Positions 60,698 through 64,000 of a stretch of DNA of 64,000 nt are shown piece after piece; positions within the stretch are counted from its first letter, which is position 1; each line of letters begins with the position of its first letter. The translations under genes were made by a program, and so were the position numbers. This stretch comes from an uncultured Treponema sp. GTDB taxonomy: Bacteria > Spirochaetota > Spirochaetia > Treponematales > Treponemataceae. The DNA lies in the NCBI GenBank assembly GCA_937894335.1, contig CALCRU010000046.1, positions 1-64,000 on the forward strand, read 5' to 3'. The notes under the pieces are model-generated. The model saw only the letters and a list, made by a program, of their open reading frames with translations. It searched no databases and was not told the origin of the DNA.

Positions 60698-62153
60698 CGG
60701 CATCAATCAACTTGAAAGGCGTAAGAGAATAGTCAGGCTGTACAAGACGGGAGGCAAGAGCGTGGGCAAGGGACGCATTTTTTGCAGCGGTAAGGGCTTC
60801 CTGCTTTTGTGCAAGGAGAGCCGCTGTAAGTCCGGTAAGGACATCTCCGCTTCCTGCTTTGCCTAGTGAAGGCGAACCTTTGTCGTTTACAAAAATAAGG
60901 ATGTCACCTTTTTCTTTTTTGCATGCAACAAGAACATTTGCACCCTTAAGCACAAGTACCACATTTGGAAACTCGCTACAGAATTTTCTTACTAGGTCAA
61001 AGCGCTGTTGGGCAACTTCATTTACAGAGTAGTCTCCCAGTCCGCAGACAGAAAGCAGTGCTGAAAATTCTTTGGGATGGGGAGTGATGACGGTTCCTCC
61101 TGCTGACGAAATCCGACTGTGCAGAAAACGGGAAGTAAGTTTTGTGTAGCATATGTCCGCATCAAGTACGCAAGAAAGTTCAGGCCTTGCTTCAAGAAAC
61201 GCATAAATTTTTTTTATTCTGTCTTCATCATGCCCCAGTCCCATGCCCAGTGCAATCGTGCTCGTGTTTTGTGGAAATTCACCAGACTGCATTATTTCGT
61301 AAGGAACTGAATTTATATTTCCCTGTTCAGAAGGAGAAACAATCGTAACAAGTCCTGCTCCAAACTGCAAAGCGGCACTGGCGGCAATTACTGCTGCCCC
61401 AGGCTTTTCTCCTGCAAGACATGCCACATGGCCAAAACTTCCCTTGTTTACATTCTGCATTTTTCTGTGGGGAAGTGACAGGTCTTTTTCTTCCAGCAAA
61501 AGGGCATCTGGTTTTTGGGAACAGGTTTCAAAAAGAGTGCGGCTTACACCCAGGTCTTTTACGGTAAGCCTTCCAGCAAAATCTTTTGCCGCATCAGAAA
61601 AAAGACATGTCTTAAGGGAACCCATGCAGACCGTTGTATCTGAGCGGAATGTTTCTCCGTTTATGCTTCCGTCAAGGGCAAGTCCTGAAGGAACATCGCA
61701 AGCAATTTTGTAGGCCCTGCATTTATTCAGCATGCGGACAAGGGCTGCACACTCCTCATCAAGAGAACCGTGGAATCCCGTTCCAAAGATGCAGTCTACA
61801 AAAATGCATTCTTCGTTTTTGGGTAAGGCGCTCTCTTTAAACTCCTTAAGGCTTAGGGCTGGGACTTTGCATTTTTTTGCCCGCTCACACTGGAGTCTGC
61901 AAAGTTCGCTTTTGGGAGTGGCCACAGTTATGGTTCTTACCTCTCGCAGACAAGAAAGTCTTCGTGCCAGAGCGTAACCGTCAGCACCGTTGTTGCCTCC
62001 TCCGCAGAAAATAAAAACATGGTGACAGTCTTTTTGCAGGACGGCTTCTTCCAAACCAACGGCAGCGTTTTCCATCATGCACTCTTCTGAAAGCGAGTAG
62101 TTTGTTCGGCATTCCGAATCCAGAATGCGTGTGTCGTAAAAAATGTTCTGCAT
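60663..62153 (-). CDS. nnr: Bifunctional NAD(P)HX epimerase / ADP- or ATP-dependent dehydratase
   Basis: The 496-residue protein fuses NnrE (YjeF_N; residues ~1-215, with CGGGNNGADGYALARRL) to NnrD (C-terminal ~270 residues, with GSGDVLTGLTAALLA). It repairs the hydrated cofactor NAD(P)HX. The start is set by a promoter directly before 62153; an upstream open frame to 62546 runs through the divergent gene and is rejected. The 35-bp overlap with the RluA-family gene at the 3' end is unusual. Confidence 0.92.
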   Translation of the reverse strand: MQNIFYDTRILDSECRTNYSLSEECMMENAAVGLEEAVLQKDCHHVFIFCGGGNNGADGYALARRLSCLREVRTITVATPKSELCRLQCERAKKCKVPALSLKEFKESALPKNEECIFVDCIFGTGFHGSLDEECAALVRMLNKCRAYKIACDVPSGLALDGSINGETFRSDTTVCMGSLKTCLFSDAAKDFAGRLTVKDLGVSRTLFETCSQKPDALLLEEKDLSLPHRKMQNVNKGSFGHVACLAGEKPGAAVIAASAALQFGAGLVTIVSPSEQGNINSVPYEIMQSGEFPQNTSTIALGMGLGHDEDRIKKIYAFLEARPELSCVLDADICYTKLTSRFLHSRISSAGGTVITPHPKEFSALLSVCGLGDYSVNEVAQQRFDLVRKFCSEFPNVVLVLKGANVLVACKKEKGDILIFVNDKGSPSLGKAGSGDVLTGLTAALLAQKQEALTAAKNASLAHALASRLVQPDYSLTPFKLIDAVSALSETYPEK

Positions 62154-62189
62154 TAGGAAAATGATAATTGTCTTTACAGCAAAATTCAA
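62154..62189 (-). promoter_or_regulatory. Leaderless-type promoter of the nnr gene
   Basis: On the minus strand TTGAAT (62189-62184), a 17-bp spacer and TATCAT (62166-62161) are followed by seven bases and the ATG at 62153. Confidence 0.55.
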
Positions 62190-62202
62190 GTATATTATCT
62201 GT
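62168..62202 (+). promoter_or_regulatory. Leaderless-type promoter of the 62203 gene
   Basis: TTGTCT (62168-62173), a 17-bp spacer and TATATT (62191-62196) are followed by six bases and the ATG at 62203. It overlaps the divergent nnr promoter. Confidence 0.55.
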
Positions 62203-63207
62203 ATGCTATTTAGGAAAAGGAAGACTGCAAAAAAACATCTCTTTGTAAATGTACTAATGAGTGCGCTTTTTTTGGCATGCATTGCCGTTGTAATTGGAGC
62301 AAGCGTCTTTTTGTTTTCCCATACAACTCCAGTTCTTGGAATAATTCTTTCTTCCGTGCTAAGCGCTTTTTTTATGATACCGGCAGTGCTGTATCTTATT
62401 CCATTTTTCAGGTCTATGCATGAAGAAGCAGAAACGGCAAAGGACTTAAAGATTGCACAGCAGCAACAGGAAATAGAACAGTTTGCCAGCCGCGAAGAAG
62501 CATATAGGCATAAGCTTAAACTTTTGCAAAATCTTACATTCAACATGGAAACATATAAGGATGTTTTTAAAATCTGCTTTAGGGACTATCAGCAGACAAG
62601 TACAATCAAGCAGAGAGAAAAATTTAACGAGGCCGATTACACCAATTCATTAAAAAAACTTTTGGGGCAGGAATCAAAAAATTACGATGAAATTCTTTCA
62701 ATTATGGACTGCCTCATAAGCTATCAGCGTGGCGTAGATTTGCAAAGCATAAAAATTGCAAAGATAAATGACGACACTGTTGTGGTCTCTGGAATTACAC
62801 CTGAGTATACCACCGCTCCCCGTTTTGAATACAGAGAATTTTTTAGCGAGTATCGTCATGTTAAGTTGGACAAAAACGGCGACACAAGGCACATTACTGT
62901 AGAAACCGATGGAGATTCGGCACGGACTCTTGCTTCCAAACAAAATGAATACAAGGCTATGTTTGAAGATTCGTTTATGAGCGGACACGAGCAGGATTCT
63001 GATGCAGAAGAAATAATAAAACGCGCTCAGGATTTTATAAAGATAATTCTCCAGTCCATTTACAAACATGTAGAATTTGATGATGCACAACTTGCACAAA
63101 ATGCTGTTCCGCTTTTAGACTATCTGCATAATGAAACTGCACTGTACACAAAACGCCTTAATGCCATTCAGCAGGAAAACAAAGAGGAAGACAAAAGTGA
63201 GCAGTGA
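62203..63207 (+). CDS. Hypothetical membrane protein with coiled coil (334 aa)
   Basis: The protein has two N-terminal membrane helices (about 12-37 and 42-66), then a coiled-coil segment (about 70-110, Gln/Glu-rich) and a mostly helical soluble domain. No family is recognised. It is co-oriented with the cysteine-cluster gene, which it overlaps by 11 bp. A regulatory or envelope-tethered function is only a guess. Confidence 0.7.
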   Translation: MLFRKRKTAKKHLFVNVLMSALFLACIAVVIGASVFLFSHTTPVLGIILSSVLSAFFMIPAVLYLIPFFRSMHEEAETAKDLKIAQQQQEIEQFASREEAYRHKLKLLQNLTFNMETYKDVFKICFRDYQQTSTIKQREKFNEADYTNSLKKLLGQESKNYDEILSIMDCLISYQRGVDLQSIKIAKINDDTVVVSGITPEYTTAPRFEYREFFSEYRHVKLDKNGDTRHITVETDGDSARTLASKQNEYKAMFEDSFMSGHEQDSDAEEIIKRAQDFIKIILQSIYKHVEFDDAQLAQNAVPLLDYLHNETALYTKRLNAIQQENKEEDKSEQ

Positions 63208-63655
63208 GCCATTTTACAAGGACGGACTTTGCTTTTCTTGCACCCAGTGCTCCCACTGCTGCAAGGATGAGCCAGGAGTAGTCCTTCTTTCCAAAGATGA
63301 TTTAAAACTTCTTGCGGACTGGGCAGATCTTACTCCTGAACAGTTTGAACTTGTCTACTGCCGCTGGGTGGAATTTGAAGACGGAAACGAATATCTTTCG
63401 CTTAGGGAAAAAAGCAACTACGACTGCATCTTTTGGGAAAACGGCGGATGTTTGGCATACAGTGCTCGACCTGTTCAGTGCAGAACATATCCCTTCTGGA
63501 CTCATGTGCTTAAAGATGAGGAAACCTGGAACAAAAGGGGAAAAGAATGTCCCGGAATAAATCACGGTGCGCATCACACAAAAGAAGAAATAGAAGAACA
63601 GCTGAATCAATATAAAAAAAGAAACGCAATACACCGCGTGTGGAGGATAAGATGA
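63197..63655 (+). CDS. YkgJ family cysteine cluster protein
   Basis: The 152-residue soluble protein has the YkgJ/UPF0153 Cys pattern near its N-terminus (CFSCTQCSHCC) and later Cys in CIFWENGGCLAY, CRTYPF and KECPG, which may bind zinc or an iron-sulfur cluster. The start is GTG at 63197 with GAGGAAG upstream. It overlaps the previous gene by 11 bp and the M3 peptidase gene by ATGA, so the three genes appear to form an operon. Confidence 0.88.
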   Translation: MSSEPFYKDGLCFSCTQCSHCCKDEPGVVLLSKDDLKLLADWADLTPEQFELVYCRWVEFEDGNEYLSLREKSNYDCIFWENGGCLAYSARPVQCRTYPFWTHVLKDEETWNKRGKECPGINHGAHHTKEEIEEQLNQYKKRNAIHRVWRIR

Positions 63656-64000
63656 AAGAAGAAATTCCTGTATGGAATCTTGATACCTTGTTTAAAGACA
63701 TAAAACGCTCGGAATATAAAAAGGCACTGGAAGATTATGAGTCATGTATGAATGGAATTGACAGTCTTCTTTCTGCGGCGCAAAAACTTTCTGAACAAGT
63801 TGGCGAACAGTTTGACTTTGAAAAATGGTTGGACTCCTTTCTTACGGAATATAACAGGGAAATGCATTTTGCAAAAACACTTGGCGCCTATGCATACATA
63901 ATTTATTCAACTGATACGATAAATCCCGACTTTCTTAACAACATGACTGCAGTAGACAAAATGAGCATACGGGTAAGTCAGCAGCAGATAGCATTCAGCC
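63652..64000 (+). CDS. M3 family oligoendopeptidase (partial, N-terminal)
   Basis: The frame begins at 63652 and runs off the window after 116 residues. The N-terminus (IPVWNLDTLFKDI, then a helical region with EYNREMHFAKTLGAYAYIIYSTDT) matches oligoendopeptidase F-like M3 enzymes. The zinc-binding HExxH lies beyond the window. A TGGAGG ribosome-binding site is present. It degrades cytoplasmic peptides in the family. Confidence 0.85.
   Translation, partial: MKEEIPVWNLDTLFKDIKRSEYKKALEDYESCMNGIDSLLSAAQKLSEQVGEQFDFEKWLDSFLTEYNREMHFAKTLGAYAYIIYSTDTINPDFLNNMTAVDKMSIRVSQQQIAFS

Noticed and set aside
62154..62546. N-terminal extension of the nnr gene to 62546
   Set aside because: It runs through the divergent 62203 gene, does not resemble NnrE, and a good promoter sits directly before the Met at 62153.
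1..64000. CRISPR arrays, insertion sequences, tRNA/rRNA genes, prophage
   Set aside because: No direct-repeat arrays, transposases, cloverleaf-like or rRNA-like sequences or phage structural genes were noticed in reading the window; a covariance-model scan would be decisive for RNA genes.

Overview
The window reads as chromosome of a host-associated, anaerobic, fermentative spirochaete, most likely a gut or rumen Treponema. This rests on inference from several signs: a monomeric group-B-type [FeFe] hydrogenase, cytoplasmic starch/glycogen-type carbohydrate genes, an Lpl-type sugar ABC importer with a YesL-like partner, a CheX-type chemotaxis protein, many double-membrane lipoproteins, and two bacterial alpha-2-macroglobulins, one coupled to PBP1C. 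No rRNA, tRNA, CRISPR array, insertion sequence or phage gene was found. Gene density is high, with only one gap above 300 bp.

Region by region. 1-7.6 kb is the most disturbed part. It holds the tail of an esterase-like hydrolase, a bile acid:Na+ symporter-type transporter, an aldo/keto reductase remnant, an SDR oxidoreductase, a two-component system, a MATE exporter with an attenuator-like hairpin in its leader, an alpha/beta hydrolase and a previously hidden remnant of an XRE regulator. 7.6-15 kb holds a tautomerase, a GH31 alpha-glucosidase, two small unknown proteins, the [FeFe] hydrogenase, an acyl-CoA synthetase, a small membrane protein and a TIGR02757 protein. 15-25.5 kb is envelope: a 1975-residue alpha-2-macroglobulin lipoprotein, a large lipoprotein with cadherin-like repeats and an outer-membrane barrel/FlgD-like protein. 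25.5-31 kb holds a sodium:solute symporter, a CrtI-like oxidoreductase, a CDF metal transporter, a histidine phosphatase and CheX.

31-37.2 kb contains a divergent PadR-DUF2812 / S41 peptidase pair with four evenly spaced operator-like 9-mers, a methyltransferase, and a three-gene metal P-type ATPase operon behind a strong promoter and a palindrome. 37.2-46.4 kb holds a stand-alone glycogen-binding (CBM48) protein, metK, nth, a MscS channel, two lipoproteins, an orphan peptide-binding protein coupled to an unknown protein, and an SLC13-type transporter. 46.5-51.5 kb is the Lpl-type ABC importer, with an unusual N-terminal fusion on one permease, plus YesL. 51.5-64 kb holds PBP1C with the second alpha-2-macroglobulin, a small membrane protein with an RluA synthase, NnrE/NnrD, a coiled-coil membrane protein, a cysteine-cluster protein and the start of an M3 peptidase.

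The most striking window-wide signal is in gene starts. About thirteen genes on both strands have a -10 hexamer ending 6-7 bp before the ATG and no Shine-Dalgarno sequence, some with a -35 element at exactly 17 bp, so they look leaderless. Two divergent pairs pack both such promoters into under 50 bp. The best candidates for less-described biology are this leaderless architecture, the PadR operator array, the metal ATPase operon with a degenerate membrane metal motif, and the two alpha-2-macroglobulin paralogues that differ mainly in the bait region.
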